The notes: generated by a model not told the origin, from the sequence alone. DNA of 64,000 bases from Azolla caroliniana (GCA_043228905.1 JBHGNT010000004.1:5146001-5210000), one strand, 5' to 3'. Numbered from the stretch's first letter, positions 43,001 through 54,075 are shown. Program-made: numbers and translations.

Positions 43001-44091
43001 GGTACCGGAAGTTCGACTCCTTCATGACCGACGAAGGGTACCACAAAACGCAGTCCGATCACTGCGTGTTTGTGAAGAAGTTCGAAGGAGGAGACTCTCT
43101 AATACTCCTCCTATACGTGGACGACATGTTGATCGTCGGACGGGACCAGGTCAAGATACGGACACTGAAGAAAGCGCTTCACCAAACCTTCTCAATGAAG
43201 GACCTGGGTCCGGCGAGGCAAATACTAGGGATGCACATCATCCGGGACCGGAAGAAGAAGCAGTTGTGGCTGTCACAGGAGAAGTACGTAACAAAGGTGC
43301 TTCACCGGTTCAACATGTCGGAAGCAAGACCGGTCGGATCAACTCTCCCGGCAAACTGCAAGCTGTCCAGCAAGCAAAGCCCCAAGACAAAGGCTGAGAA
43401 AGAGGACATGATGAAAGTACCATATGCCTCTGCCATCGGAAGCTTGATGTACGCAATGGTGTGTACAAGACCGGACATAGGATACGCAGTCGGAGTGGTG
43501 AGCCGGTACATGAGCAATCCCGGCAATGAGCACTGGAACGCGGTCAAGTGGATACTCCGATACCTGAAGGGCACGGCAAACGTGTGCCTCCGATTCGGCT
43601 CCGGTAAGCCCGAACTCGACGGCTTTACAGATTCGGATATGTCGGCTGATGTAGATACCAGCCGGTCCACATCAGGGTATGTGATGACGTATGCAGGAGG
43701 AGCTGTTTCGTGGCAGTCGAGGCTGCAAAAGACGGTTGCGTTGTCAACCACGGAGGCGGAGTACATGGCGGCTGTTGAAGCCGGCAAGGAAATGATATGG
43801 ATGAAGGACTTCATTAGAGAGCTCGGTATCCGGCAGGAGGAGTACCGACTCTACTGCGACAGTCAGAGTGCCATCCACCTTGCGAAGAACACGGCCTATC
43901 ACTCCCGGACGAAGCACATCCAGCGAAGATATCACTGGATCCGGGAAAGGATAGAAGACCAGGAGTTCGTGCTGACGAAGATCCACACGGACGAGAACGA
44001 CTCAGATATGCTGACCAAAGTGCTCACACCCGACAAGCTGGAAGCATGCCGGAAGAGGATCGGATTGGAGAGACATCCCATGCCGAAGTGA
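40018..44091 (+). CDS. Copia D gag-pol polyprotein, intact
   Basis: 1357 residues. The frame is open further upstream into the gypsy C LTR, but the ATG at 40018 matches the start of its sister copia E. Order: gag (ADWKIKMEDLLIV; 1-230), CCHC knuckle CFHCGKPGHFRKNC (233-246), protease VVDSGAS with D320, pre-integrase domain with LWHKRLCHM and CTDCLAGK, integrase D509, D571, E606, RT with HGDLEEEIYM and YVDD (D1035-D1036), RNase H with STTEAEYMA and the closing DMLTKVL. All catalytic residues are present. Gypsy C separates the ORF from its own promoter and primer site by about 7.2 kb, so normal expression is doubtful although the protein is intact. Confidence 0.96.
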   Translation: MEGGGSGPPGMMVLNSQNYADWKIKMEDLLIVRDLYEPIDNAEIPKGVIESEWKLLNRKVVATIRQYVDVSVLQHVANDTNAYEMWKKLSGLYERKNALNRTSLMRKIVNLKYRDGENMVEHVSTFMGFVNQLAAIKFPLEDAMQAIILMCTLPESWENLVVTLSTSCTEDNLSLQTVKTSILNEEARRRDKEPASDSKALLTESERGRQWNRSPQRREKSGTRSQSRGRPTCFHCGKPGHFRKNCRHYRKDNVADDTDSKKSPERNGAYRGATDRRGPDWRGQDRKGTTALAASEEEIMLITEERELNLAGEEMTWVVDSGASFHLTPEKKYFSSYTAGEHDCVRMGNEGTCRIAGIGDVWLMTSTGCKMLLKDVRHVPEVRLNLISAGRLDDEGYTGSIRNGVMKFSKGSLIVARGRKVNTLYLMNARLCPEELNVAADTAGELWHKRLCHMSEKGMKRLAEDNLIPVKHVHLEKCTDCLAGKQNRTSFHSRPPTRRSVPLELVHTDVCQVETKSHGGAQYFVTFIDDHSRKLWTAPLKTKDQVLSVFKELHARVERESGNKLKAIRADNGGEYRGQFAEYCRSKGIRLEFTVPKTPELNGLAERMNRTIMERVRSMLGHAELPKGFWAEAMSTATYVINRSPSVPLDGDTPQRVWTGREVSYRHLKVFGCLAYVHVAKDRRGKLDPKTRPCIFLGYGDDEFGYRVWDPVDKKIFRSRDIIFMEDKTLADWESEKKMKSSKSTGENQLYEEQSRPARDRLTLEDPAEDYEETEPAEEDENDTGTGPDPEMDSDEEESEEPVTEAPERRYPLRERRAPRRFPEPEHVLLTDEGEPESFEEAKHDTQSRRWLSAMQDEMDSLHENHTYELVELPKGKRALRNKWVFKLKPGDAGNPPRYKARIVVKGFQQKKGVDFDEIFAPVVKMTSIRTVLSIAASMDLEVEQMDVKTAFLHGDLEEEIYMQQPEGFEKKGKEHLVCRLKKSLYGLKQAPRQWYRKFDSFMTDEGYHKTQSDHCVFVKKFEGGDSLILLLYVDDMLIVGRDQVKIRTLKKALHQTFSMKDLGPARQILGMHIIRDRKKKQLWLSQEKYVTKVLHRFNMSEARPVGSTLPANCKLSSKQSPKTKAEKEDMMKVPYASAIGSLMYAMVCTRPDIGYAVGVVSRYMSNPGNEHWNAVKWILRYLKGTANVCLRFGSGKPELDGFTDSDMSADVDTSRSTSGYVMTYAGGAVSWQSRLQKTVALSTTEAEYMAAVEAGKEMIWMKDFIRELGIRQEEYRLYCDSQSAIHLAKNTAYHSRTKHIQRRYHWIRERIEDQEFVLTKIHTDENDSDMLTKVLTPDKLEACRKRIGLERHPMPK

Positions 44092-44101
44092 AGGGGGAGT
44101 T
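44091..44101 (+). promoter_or_regulatory. Copia D polypurine tract
   Basis: AAGGGGGAGTT between the stop codon and the 3' LTR. Copia E has the same tract. Confidence 0.85.
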
Positions 44102-44535
44102 TGTTGGGATTTCGGTCCCTCCGGATGGGATGTCCGGAGATGAATGACGGCAAGCCCGGTTGCGGTTACGGAGCCGGATGACGAAGACCCTGGCTACGGA
44201 GCCGGATGATGAAGACCCTGGCTACGGAGCCGGATGATGAAGACCCCGGCCACGGAGCCGGATGATGAAGACCCCGGCTACGGAGCCGGATGATGAATAC
44301 CCCGGCTACGGAGCCGGATGCTGAAGACCCCGGTTACGGAGCCGGATGACGAATGTACCCGGAGGGAGATCCGGATGCGGGGACATATTTGTGAATATGT
44401 TTGCCAAGAGCCCTTGAGGCTATATTTGTAAATAGCCCGAAAGTCATATGTGTATAAATATGACTTAGGGCAAACAGTTTAGGTTGTTGCTCATTTTCTG
44501 TTTTCCACTTAGAGGGAGCGAAGTGAGAGTAGCCG

Positions 44536-44567
<32 letters not shown>

Positions 44568-44834
44568 GAAGAGGTCGACGCCTCTGTGTAATACCGCCGC
44601 CTGTAGCGAGGACAGCGAGCTCAAGGTCGTCGCCTTGCAGCTCGCCATTGTATATTCCAGTGTATAGTGATAGTTGGAGTCGTGCACTCCCGTGGTTTTT
44701 CCCGTTTAGGGTTTTCCACGTTATACCCTGTGTATTCGTCTCTCTGTGTCTTTGTTTTTTTTCCTGCTGCATTGATCCGTCTTGTCTCGGCTGTGGCCGA
44801 GAGGCGAAAGATTTGATAGCGTCAAATCCCTACA
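44102..44834 (+). repeat. Copia D 3' LTR (733 bp)
   Basis: Has the same seven 28-bp units (44164-44359) and TATAAATA at 44453-44460. Differs from the 5' LTR at a handful of positions. Confidence 0.95.
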
Positions 44835-44839
44835 CGTAC

Positions 44840-45460
44840 AACGAGGCCCAGACACCTAATCGACCAGATGTTAATTATGATGGTTGGTCTACAGTTTCTA
44901 ACAAACATGTTTTTAAACCGTCTAGTACGATGGTTAACCCAATGTTATTACTTGAAGCTAATCCTTATCAGTCTTTGTAGGAAGTGGAAAAAGATGCGGG
45001 GATTAGTACAATGGAGGTGGGGTTTGCCATTCCAAATCTCACAAAGGAAGATCGGGTGGCACAAAATTCGCAAGACATACCTTTGAAGGTACAAATTGTA
45101 GAATCTGTTTCTAAGGTAAATAATCAAGGGAATAAGGATAAACATATGTTTTTAGATAAACTAAAACAAGATGATAGGTCCTTACTTGTGAATAAGGGTG
45201 AAAAAATGGAAGTAGGCAAGGTAGACCTACCACATGTTGACATGGATTGTGGGAATATAATTGCTTTTACTACAACCACTACGTTTTCCGATAGGGTTTC
45301 TATAGTGGATAAGCATGCGCCAATGCGAGCACATAAATTGATTGGGAAAGACATTTGGTCAAATAGGAGACAATTACGAGCTTCGGAGGATGGGCGGAAG
45401 GGTAGAGATGTTGCACTTACTGAAAAGAGAGTAGGAGGGAAAAACATGAATGATGGATAG
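44840..45460 (+). pseudogene. LINE G ORF1, 3' part
   Basis: It continues the frame after the knuckle, with one in-frame TAG at 44978-44980, and ends with MNDG and a stop that overlaps the ORF2 start (ATGATGG at 45450). The sequence is low-complexity and not conserved beyond position, as is usual for LINE ORF1 tails. Confidence 0.65.
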
Positions 45461-46784
45461 TTTAAATATTATTTCATGGAATGTATGGGGTTTAGGAGGT
45501 AGACATTGTTGTAAAGTGAAGAGTGTCTTCCGTCGTCAATTAAGGAAGTCTCTGGTAGGTAGGATTGATGTTCTTCTTATTCAAGAGCATCATTTAAATG
45601 AACAAAGGATCCAAAAATATGGAAACTTGTTGGTAGGCCAATGGAGACAGTTCTGGGTGCATGCGATTGGTGATAATAGTTTGAAAGCGGAACTTTGCAT
45701 TGCAATAAATGATATTTGGTGGCCTTCGTTCTTACATTATGGCATCTTGACGTGTGGTAGAGGTCATTATGTAATTTTTCAACTAGGATTGAAGAAGTGG
45801 GGTTTGCTAAATATCTATGCTCCGAATCATGCAAGAGATAGAACGATATTATGGAAGAATATAATGTCACAGTTACCGACTATTGACCATTGGGCAATTG
45901 CGGGTGATTTTAATATGTTGGAGGATGTGAGTGATAGGTTAGGAGGCACATCACAAACATTGGCCGGCACAGAATTATATGAATGGGAACGTTTGATTTT
46001 TTATTTGGATTTAGTGGATTTATGGCATGTGTCTTCTTTTGTAAGGATACAAGATTCGTTAGCTTACTCAAGGTCAAATAGAAGAGAGTCACATACCAAT
46101 TTATCTAGGTTAGATAGATTCTATGTTGATAAGTTTTTATGGGACAAAGGAGGTTCCATTGGAATCATACCTTCATTCTCTTTTTCTGACCATGCACCGG
46201 TTCGTTTAGTTATAGTATTGCAGGAACATCATAAAACTTCTAGGTTTAGAATTGCAAATCATGTGTTTCTTAGTCAAGAGTGTGCTCCTATTATACATAA
46301 TATTTGGAATAAATATGACTATTCTTATGATTTTGCACTATCTAGTGTTCAGAAGGCTCTTGGTGAAATACAACAATTTTTCCATTTTAAGTCTAAACAA
46401 ATATTCTATGTGTCTTTTACTAAAATAGGAAGACTTCGTAAGGGGTTAAGGTCCTTGCAACATCTGCAAGAAAAAAGACCATATTCCAGTTATATAAGTT
46501 CCCGAGTGATACAACTAGGGAATCAGATATTGGAATTAGAAAAGATTGCCGCTGATTTTCATTATCATAATATATCATCTACATGGGCAGAATCGGGAGA
46601 AAAAGTCACTAAAATGTTCTTTGCAGCGCATAATCATTATAAGTCGAATCTTAGGATTTCTCGGTTAAAATGTCTTGATGGTTCTTATACCACTGATCCT
46701 AATCAGGTGCGTCATATAGCCTCTGATTATTATGAGATTTTATTGAAAGCTAGATCCTTTTCTGGGGATGATTTAGTTAAAAGG
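45450..46784 (+). pseudogene. LINE G ORF2, endonuclease and N-terminal RT region (cut by copia F)
   Basis: No internal stop in 445 codons. Starts MMDSLNIISWNVWGLGG; AP-endonuclease motifs QEHHL, AGDFNML, SRLDRFYVD and SFSDHAPVR follow. The frame then covers the linker to the RT domain, where copia F is inserted. LINE nickase and RT lie on one polypeptide in intact relatives. Confidence 0.88.
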
Positions 46785-47174
46785 TGTTGAGAGACAAGCT
46801 CAACATTTGTGCGTAATCCAATGCGTAAAACCGGTACGCAGACCGGTGTGTAGGAAGGCTATATCGGTGTGTAGACCGAAAGGCCGTTAGAAAGACATTC
46901 CTCGTAAGGAATAGTTTTGGGAGTAAGTGTCGAGGCTCATTTATGAGCAGTCAAGTACTGTCAGTACTTCTGTCAGCCCATTGTCAAGGCTTGTATAAAA
47001 GTGCTCATTGAACACATCTTGTGTACAGATTGAGTATTATCGTTTGAATTAAGTTCTTGTGCTTACTCTCTCTCTGTCTCTACCGTGCGTACTGTGCAAA
47101 CCTAAGCTTTCCATTAAACCTGCGTCTTCTGTTGTTCGGATTTCCTATATTGCTTCCACACGCCATTCTTTTCA
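46785..47174 (+). repeat. Copia F 5' LTR (390 bp)
   Basis: Begins TGTTGAGAGACAAG and ends CATTCTTTTCA. TATAAAA at 46994-47000. Confidence 0.9.
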
Positions 47175-47186
47175 TGGTATCAGAGC
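47175..47186 (+). promoter_or_regulatory. Copia F primer binding site (initiator tRNA-Met)
   Basis: TGGTATCAGAGC directly at the LTR end. Confidence 0.93.
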
Positions 47187-47256
47187 ACGAGGGTTGAGAA
47201 CCTCTGCAACCGACTTTGCTTGAAGGAAAAACCAACGAAGAAGAACAAGAAAACCG

Positions 47257-47318
47257 ATGGACAGAGGTATGGCTAGCTCGCTTCCAACGGAGAAGCTCGA
47301 CAGAACCAACTACGCATC
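47257..47318 (+). pseudogene. Copia F gag, first codons
   Basis: The ATG at 47257 opens MDRGMASSLPTEKLDRTNYA before copia E interrupts. The reading resumes at 52668 after the duplicated GCATC, immediately meeting a TAG. Confidence 0.8.
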
Positions 47319-47933
47319 TGTTGGGAATAGACGCTTCTATTCACCTTCACCACTCGGCCACAACCAAGTAGTCTTGAATCAATGCAGCAGAAAATCGGAA
47401 ACACAGAGAGAGAAAAAAAAACACGGATACACAGCGATTAACGTGGAAAACCCTAGACGGGAAAAACCACGGGAGTACAAGACTCCAATCCAACACTATA
47501 CAGAGAAGTATACAATGATGAGCTGCAAGGCGACGACCTTGAGCTCGCTGTCCTCGCCACAGGCGGCGGAAATACACAGAGGCGTCTACCTCTTCCTCTC
47601 TCGCGCTCTATCTCTCTCTCTCTCACACGGCTGCTCTCTCTTCACTCCTCTAGAGTGGAAAAAACAGAAAAATGATCAGCAACACTAAAACTGTTTGCCC
47701 TAAGTCATATTTATACTTATATGACTTTGGGCTATTTACAACTGTAGCCTCAGGGGCCCATAGCGAACATATTCACGGATATGTCCCTGCATCCGGATCG
47801 CTCTCCGGGCACATTCGTCATCCGGTACCGAAACCGGGGTCTTCGTCATCCGGATCCGAAACCGAAACCGGGCTTGTCGGCATTCATCTCCGATATCCGA
47901 CCATCCCATCCGAAAGGGACCGTAATCCCAACA
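47319..47933 (-). repeat. Copia E 3' LTR (615 bp)
   Basis: On the minus strand it starts TGTTGGGATTACGG and ends ATTCCCAACA. TATAAATA at 47708-47715. Confidence 0.95.
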
Positions 47934-47945
47934 AACTCCCCCTTC
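47934..47945 (-). promoter_or_regulatory. Copia E polypurine tract
   Basis: GAAGGGGGAGTT on the minus strand, next to the 3' LTR. Confidence 0.85.
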
Positions 47946-50900
47946 ACTTCGGCATGGGATGTCTCTCCAATCCGATCCTCTTCCGGCATGCTTCCAGCTT
48001 GTCGGGTGTGAGGACCTTGGTCAGCATATCCGACCCGTTCTCGTCCGTGTGGATCTTTGTCAGCACGAACTCCTTGTCTTCTATCCTTTCCCGGATCCAG
48101 TGATATCTTCGCTGGATGTGCTTCGTCCGGGAGTGATAGGCCGCGTTCTTTGCAAGGTGGATTGCACTCTGACTGTCGCAGTAGAGTCGGTACTCCTCCT
48201 GCCGGATACCGAGCTCTCTAATGAAGTCCTTCATCCATATTATTTCCTTGCCGGCTTCAACAGCCGCCATGTACTCCGCCTCCGTGGTTGACAGCGCAAC
48301 CGTCTTCTGCAGCCTCGACTGCCATGAAACAGCTCCCCCTGCATACGTCATCACATACCCTGATGTGGACCGGCTGGTATCTGCATCAGCCGACATGTCC
48401 GAATCGGTAAAGCCGTCGAGTTCGGGCTTACCGGAGCCGAATCGGAGGCACACGTTTGCCGTGCCCTTCAGGTATCGGAGTATCCATTTGGCCGCGTTCC
48501 AATGCTCTTTGCCGGGATTGCTCATGTACCGGCTCACCACTCCGACTGCATATCCGATGTCCGGTCTCGTACACACCATGGCGTACATCAAGCTCCCGAC
48601 GGCTGAGGCATACGGCACTTTCATCATATCCTCCTTTTCAGCCTTTGTCTTGGGACTTTGCTTGCTGGACAGCTTGCAGTTTGCCGGGAGGGTCGATCCG
48701 ACCGGTCTTGCTTCCGACATGTTGAACCGGTGAAGCACCTTCGTCACGTACTTCTCCTGTGACAGCCACAACTGCTTCTTCTTCCGGTCCCGGATGATGT
48801 GCATCCCTAGTATTTGCCTCGCCGGACCCAGGTCCTTCATTGAGAAGGTTCGGTGAAGAGCCTTCTTCAGCATCCGTATCTTGACCTGGTCCCGTCCGAC
48901 GATCAACATGTCGTCCACGTACAGGAGGAGTATTAGAAAGTCTCCTCCTTCAAATTTCTTCACAAACACGCAGTGGTCGGACTGCGTTTTGAGGTACCCT
49001 TCGTCGGTCATGAAGGAGTCGAACTTCCGGTACCATTGCCGGGGAGCCTGCTTCAGTCCGTAAAGGCTCTTCTTCAGCCGGCATACCAGGTGCTCCTTCC
49101 CTTCCTTCTCGAATCCTTCCGGTTGCTGCATGTAGATCTCTTCTTCGAGGTCACCGTGAAGGAATGCCGTCTTCACGTCCATCTGTTCTGCCTCGAGGTC
49201 CATGCTTGCCGCTATGCTCAGCACCGTCCGGATGGAGGTCATCTTCACTACCGGGGCAAATATCTCGTCGAAGTCGACGCCCTTCTTCTGCTGAAACCCC
49301 TTCACCACGATCCTGGCTTTGTATCTCGGGGGGTTTCCGGCATCTCCCGGTTTCAGCTTGAACACCCACTTGTTTCGAAGTGCCCGCTTTCCTTTCGGCA
49401 ACTCCACAAGTTCATATGTGTGGTTCTCATGCAGGGAATCCATCTCGTCCTGCATGGCACTCAACCACCTGCGGCTCTGAGTGTCATGTTTTGCTTCTTC
49501 AAAACTCTCCGGCTCCCCCTCGTCGGTTAGCAGCACGTGCTCTGGTTCCGGAAATCTCCGGGGGGCCCTTCTCTCTCTTAGAGGATATCTTCGTTCTGGA
49601 GCTTCGGTAATCGGTTCTTCCGATTCTTCTTCATCCGAATCCATTTCGGGATCGGGGCCGGTTCCGGTATCATTTTCATCTTCTTCGGCCGGTTCTGTTT
49701 CTTCACCGTCTTCGGCCGGATCCTCGAGTGCTAACCGGTCCCTTGCCAGTCGGGACTGCTCCTTGTAGAGTTGATCCTCACCGGTCGACTTGGCGCTCTT
49801 TATCTTCTTCTCCGACTCCCAGTCGGCGAGTGTCTTGTCCTCCATGAAGATGATGTCTCGACTCCTGAATATCTTCTTGTCGACCGGGTCCCATACTCGG
49901 TAGCCGAACTCGTCGTCGCCGTAACCGAGGAATATGCATGGCCGGGTCTTCGGATCTAGCTTTCCTCTCCGGTCCTTCGCCACGTGCACGTATGCGAGAC
50001 ACCCGAACACCTTCAGATGCCGGTAGGATACTTCCCTACCGGTCCACACTCTCTGCGGCGTGTCTCCGTCCAAAGGTACTGAGGGTGATCTGTTTATCAC
50101 GTATGTCGCCGTCGACATTGCCTCAGCCCAAAACCCCTTGGGTAATTTCGCATGTGCCAGCATACTCCGGACCCTCTCCATTATGGTCTGGTTCATCCTC
50201 TCGGCCAGCCCGTTCAGTTCCGGCGTCTTCGGCACAGTAAACTCGAGTCGGATTCCCTTCGAGCGACAGTACTCCTGGAACTGCCCCCGGTATTCCCCTC
50301 CGTTATCCGCTCGTATCGCTTTCAGCTTCTTGCCGGATTCCCTTTCCACTCTCGCGTGGAGTTCTTTGAAGACGCACAACACTTGGTCCTTTGTCTTCAA
50401 CGGTGCCGTCCACAGTCTTCGGCTGTGATCATCTATGAAAGTTACGAAGTACTGGGCTCCGCCATGTGACTTCGTTTCTACCTGACACACGTCGGTGTGC
50501 ACCAACTCCAATGGTGCGCTACGTCTCGTCGGTGGCCTTGAGTGGAAGGAGGTTCGGTTCTACTTACCGGCCAGGCAGTCGGTGCACTTCTCCAGGTGCA
50601 CATGCTTCACCGGAATAAGGTTGTCTTCTGCAAGCCTCTTCATCCCCTTCTCACTCATGTGGCACAGTCTCTTGTGCCACAGCTCACCGGCAGTGTCGGC
50701 TGCCACATTCAGCTCTTCCGGACATAACCGGGCATTCATCAGGTACAGTGTGTTGACTTTCCGGGCCCGAGCCACTATCAAGCTCCCCTTGCTGAACTTC
50801 ATGACACCGTTCCGGATGCTACCCGTGTAGCCTTCATCGTCTAGCCTCCCGGCCGAAATCAGGTTCAATCGGACCTCCGGAACGTGTCGTACATCCTTCA

Positions 50901-52017
50901 ACAGCATCTTGCATCCGGTCGGGGTTGTCAACCACACGTCTCCTATGCCGGCAATCCGGCACGTACCTTCGTTTCCCATCCGAACACAGCCATGCTCACC
51001 GGCTGTGTAGGATGAGAAGTATCTTCTCTCCGGGGTCAGGTGGAACGATGCTCCGGAATCGACCACCCAGGTCGTCTCATCGCCGGCAATGTTTAGTTCA
51101 CCTTCTTCGGTGATGAGCATGATCTCCTCTTCACTTGCCGCGAGTGCCGTCGTTCCTTTCCGGTCCTGTCCTCGCCGATCCGAACCATTCCGGTCCGTGG
51201 CTCCCCGGTATGCACCGTTTCTCTCCGGTGACTTCTTCGAATCGGTGTTGTCGGTTCCATTGTCTTTTCGGTAATGCCGACAATTCTTTCGGAAGTGCCC
51301 CGGCTTCCCACAGTGGAAGCATGTGGGCCTTCCTCTTGACTGCGACCGGGTCCCCGACTTCTCCCGTCTTTGCGGACTCCGGTTCCATTGTCTTCCCCGA
51401 TCCGATTCGGTAAACAACATCTTCGGGTCGGAGGTCGGTTCCTTATCTCTCCGACGCGCTTCTTCATTCAAAATACTTGTCTTTACCGTTTGTAAGGACA
51501 AGTTATCTTCGGTGCAGGAGGTGCTGAGGGTCACCACCAAGTTCTCCCAGCTTTCTGGCAATGTACACATCAGGATGATGGCTTGCATTGCATCCTCCAA
51601 CGGGAACTTGATCGCCGCAAGCTGATTCACGAATCCCATGAACGTGCTTACGTGTTCCACCATACTCTCGCCGTCCCGGTACTTGAGATTCACTATCTTC
51701 CTCATCAGGGAGGTCCGGTTCAACGCATTCTTCCTCTCGTAGAGGCCCGATAGCTTCTTCCACATCTCATATGCGTTGGTATTGTTTGCCACATGTTGTA
51801 GGACGCTTACATCGACATATTGTCGGATCGTCGCTACGGCTTTCCGGTTCAGGAGCTTCCACTCCGACTGAAGTACCCCTTTCGGTATTTCCGACCTGTC
51901 AATCGGTTCGTACAGGTCCCGAACAATCAGAAGATCCTCCATCTTGATCTTCCAGTCGGCGTAATTCTGCGCATTCAGCACCATCATCATCGGCTGCCCG
52001 TTGCCGCCGCCTTCCAT
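47944..52017 (-). pseudogene. Copia E gag-pol with one premature stop
   Basis: 1357 codons from the ATG at 52017, the same length as D. A single in-frame TAG at 50560-50562 follows CTDCLAGK, where D has a glutamine codon, at the start of integrase. Upstream (488 codons open): gag, knuckle CFHCGKPGHFRKNC and protease VVDSGAS. Downstream (855 codons open): integrase, RT with YVDD, RNase H. Only the gag-protease part could be made without read-through; the downstream frame starts at an internal ATG. Amino-acid identity with D looks above 90 percent by eye. Confidence 0.93.
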
Positions 52018-52032
52018 TTTCTGCAACAGTTC

Positions 52033-52044
52033 GCTCTGATACCA
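52033..52044 (-). promoter_or_regulatory. Copia E primer binding site (initiator tRNA-Met)
   Basis: TGGTATCAGAGC on the minus strand, three bases after the 5' LTR. Confidence 0.93.
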
Positions 52045-52047
52045 GTT

Positions 52048-52662
52048 TGTTGGGAATAGACGCTTCTATTCACCTTCACCACTCGGCCACAACCAAGTAG
52101 TCTTGAATCAATGCAGCAGAAAATCGGAAACACAGAGAGAGAAAAAAAAACACGGATACACAGCGATTAACGTGGAAAACCCTAGACGGGAAAAACCACG
52201 GGAGTACAAGACTCCAATCCAACACTATACAGAGAAGTATACAATGATGAGCTGCAAGGCGACGACCTTGAGCTCGCTGTCCTCGCCACAGGCGGCGGAA
52301 ATACACAGAGGCGTCTACCTCTTCCTCTCTCGCGCTCTATCTCTCTCTCTCTCACACGGCTGCTCTCTCTTCACTCCTCTAGAGTGGAAAAAACAGAAAA
52401 ATGATCAGCAACACTAAAACTGTTTGCCCTAAGTCATATTTATACTTATATGACTTTGGGCTATTTACAACTGTAGCCTCAGGGGCCCATAGCGAACATA
52501 TTCACGGATATGTCCCTGCATCCGGATCGCTCTCCGGGCACATTCGTCATCCGGTACCGAAACCGGGGTCTTCGTCATCCGGATCCGAAACCGAAACCGG
52601 GCTTGTCGGCATTCATCTCCGATATCCGACCATCCCATCCGAAAGGGACCGTAATCCCAACA
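52048..52662 (-). repeat. Copia E 5' LTR (615 bp)
   Basis: Same ends as the other LTR. TATAAATA at 52437-52444 on the minus strand. Confidence 0.95.
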
Positions 52663-52667
52663 GCATC

Positions 52668-53630
52668 TTAGTCCTACAAGATGCACCAGTACCTGCTCGG
52701 ACACGGTTATTGGAGCTATGTCGATGGAGCAAATGACACAACACCCAATTCGACACACAAAGACTTCCCGGCGTGGGAACAATCGGCGAGCAAAGTGTTG
52801 TACTGTTTCGTGTCTTGTGTGGGTGAACAACTGTTAAGCTACGTTCGGGATGCAAAAACGCCGAAGGGTACGTGGGAAAATCTGAAGAAGATCTTCGTTG
52901 CGAGCACCACAGCCAGGAAGCTTCAGCTTCAACAGGAGTTGAGCAACCTACGGCAACGCGATTTGTCGGTGGTTGACTATACCTCAAGGATTAAGAACAT
53001 ATGCGACTCATTAGCTTCCATCGATGTGAACATCGAGGAAAGCGAGATGGTCCAGGTCTGTCTCGGGGGTTTGGCGTCGAAGTTCAGGGCGTTCTGAACT
53101 GCTGTGTGTACCCGGGAGAATACGCCGTCCTTTTTCGACTTACAGTCGATGCTCCTGGTAGAGGAGAACCACACGGGTGCGTCAACAAGCACACACACCG
53201 ATATCAAGATGTTGTACACGGAGGGAGAGAGGCCCCGTGGTCGTGGCGAACGAGGCGGCTGACGGGATCAAGGAAGAAGGCACCGAAGTGATGCCGACCG
53301 CAATTCTAGACCTTCCGGAAACAGGGGCAGTCGAGGCGACGAGAACCGGCAAGGGAAATCCATCGTGGAATGTTGGTACTGTGGCAAGAAAGGCCACAGG
53401 GAGAGCAAGTGCTGGAAAAAACGCGCCGATTCGGAGAGAACCGGGTCCGGAACATGCTCGAGATAGACCGAGAAAGGAAATCGGCAACGATCGCACTACG
53501 CCGAAGGATTCGGAGAACCCGAAAAAGGGTCAATCTTCGTGACGAGACACAAAGCAAACTCAATGAAGCAGACCACCCCGAAATTGGACGAGGTGTGGTA
53601 CGTCGACTCCGGAGCGTCAAATCACATGAC
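52668..53630 (+). pseudogene. Copia F gag and protease start
   Basis: A readable frame (52681-53097) with the copia gag pattern YLLGHGYWSYVDGAND and SLASIDVNIEESEMVQVCL ends at a TGA where CGA is expected. Further on a CCHC knuckle CWYCGKKGHRESKC (53371-53412) and the protease WYVDSGASNHMT are readable before gypsy H interrupts at 53631. Confidence 0.82.
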
Positions 53631-54075
53631 TGTCAGGAATAGTACTAAAGCAGAGATGGAATTAGTACTAAGAAGGGAAGTACTATTAGTACTAAGAAGA
53701 CGGGACTGCGTGAGATTCCCGAGAGAGGAAGTGAGAAGAGGAGAGAGAGAGATAGCGAGGATGAGAGAGAGAGAAAGATGATGACAACAGCTAATATATT
53801 ATGTGAAAAGATAAGTACAAAGCGGCTAAGAGGCTTAAGACTAGCGTTGAACCAATTTGGTTCAACATAATGCCTAGTGCCTTCTTTTATAGTGTTGTCA
53901 GGAGTAATCCTGAAACTTCTAGAATGTTCCAGAGAAATCTGGAATATACATTACTTTCTTATAATAAAACATAAATGAAAATAATATCCTATGAATTACA
54001 ATAGATGGTGTGATGGTTAAGAGCTCGACCCATATACCATAAGGTCATGGGTTCGAGTCTTGCCATATCATGACA
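53631..54075 (-). repeat. Gypsy H 3' LTR (445 bp)
   Basis: Complete LTR. The plus-strand end near 54003-54066 has tRNA-like boxes (TGGTTAAGAGC and GGGTTCGAGTC). Confidence 0.88.

Larger units (their letters stand above)
32090..44834 (+). mobile_element. Copia D: Ty1/copia element with intact gag-pol, carrying gypsy C
   Basis: LTRs 32090-32823 and 44102-44834 start TGTTGGGATT and end CCCTACA. The 5-bp TSD CGTAC is at 32085-32089 and 44835-44839. An initiator-Met primer site follows the first LTR and a purine tract AAGGGGGAGTT precedes the second. About four or five base differences separate the LTRs by eye. Without gypsy C the element is about 5.6 kb. Confidence 0.95.
47319..52662 (-). mobile_element. 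Copia E: nearly intact Ty1/copia element, sister of D
   Basis: LTRs 47319-47933 and 52048-52662 (615 bp each) show no difference to my eye. TSD GCATC is at 47314-47318 and 52663-52667. Primer site, purine tract and one gag-pol frame are present. The inserted strand is opposite to host element F. Confidence 0.96.

Noticed and set aside
54003-54066. Possible tRNA gene on the plus strand (box A and box B)
   Set aside because: It lies inside both LTRs of gypsy H and I could not draw a convincing cloverleaf acceptor stem. Kept as a tRNA-like module, not an RNA gene.
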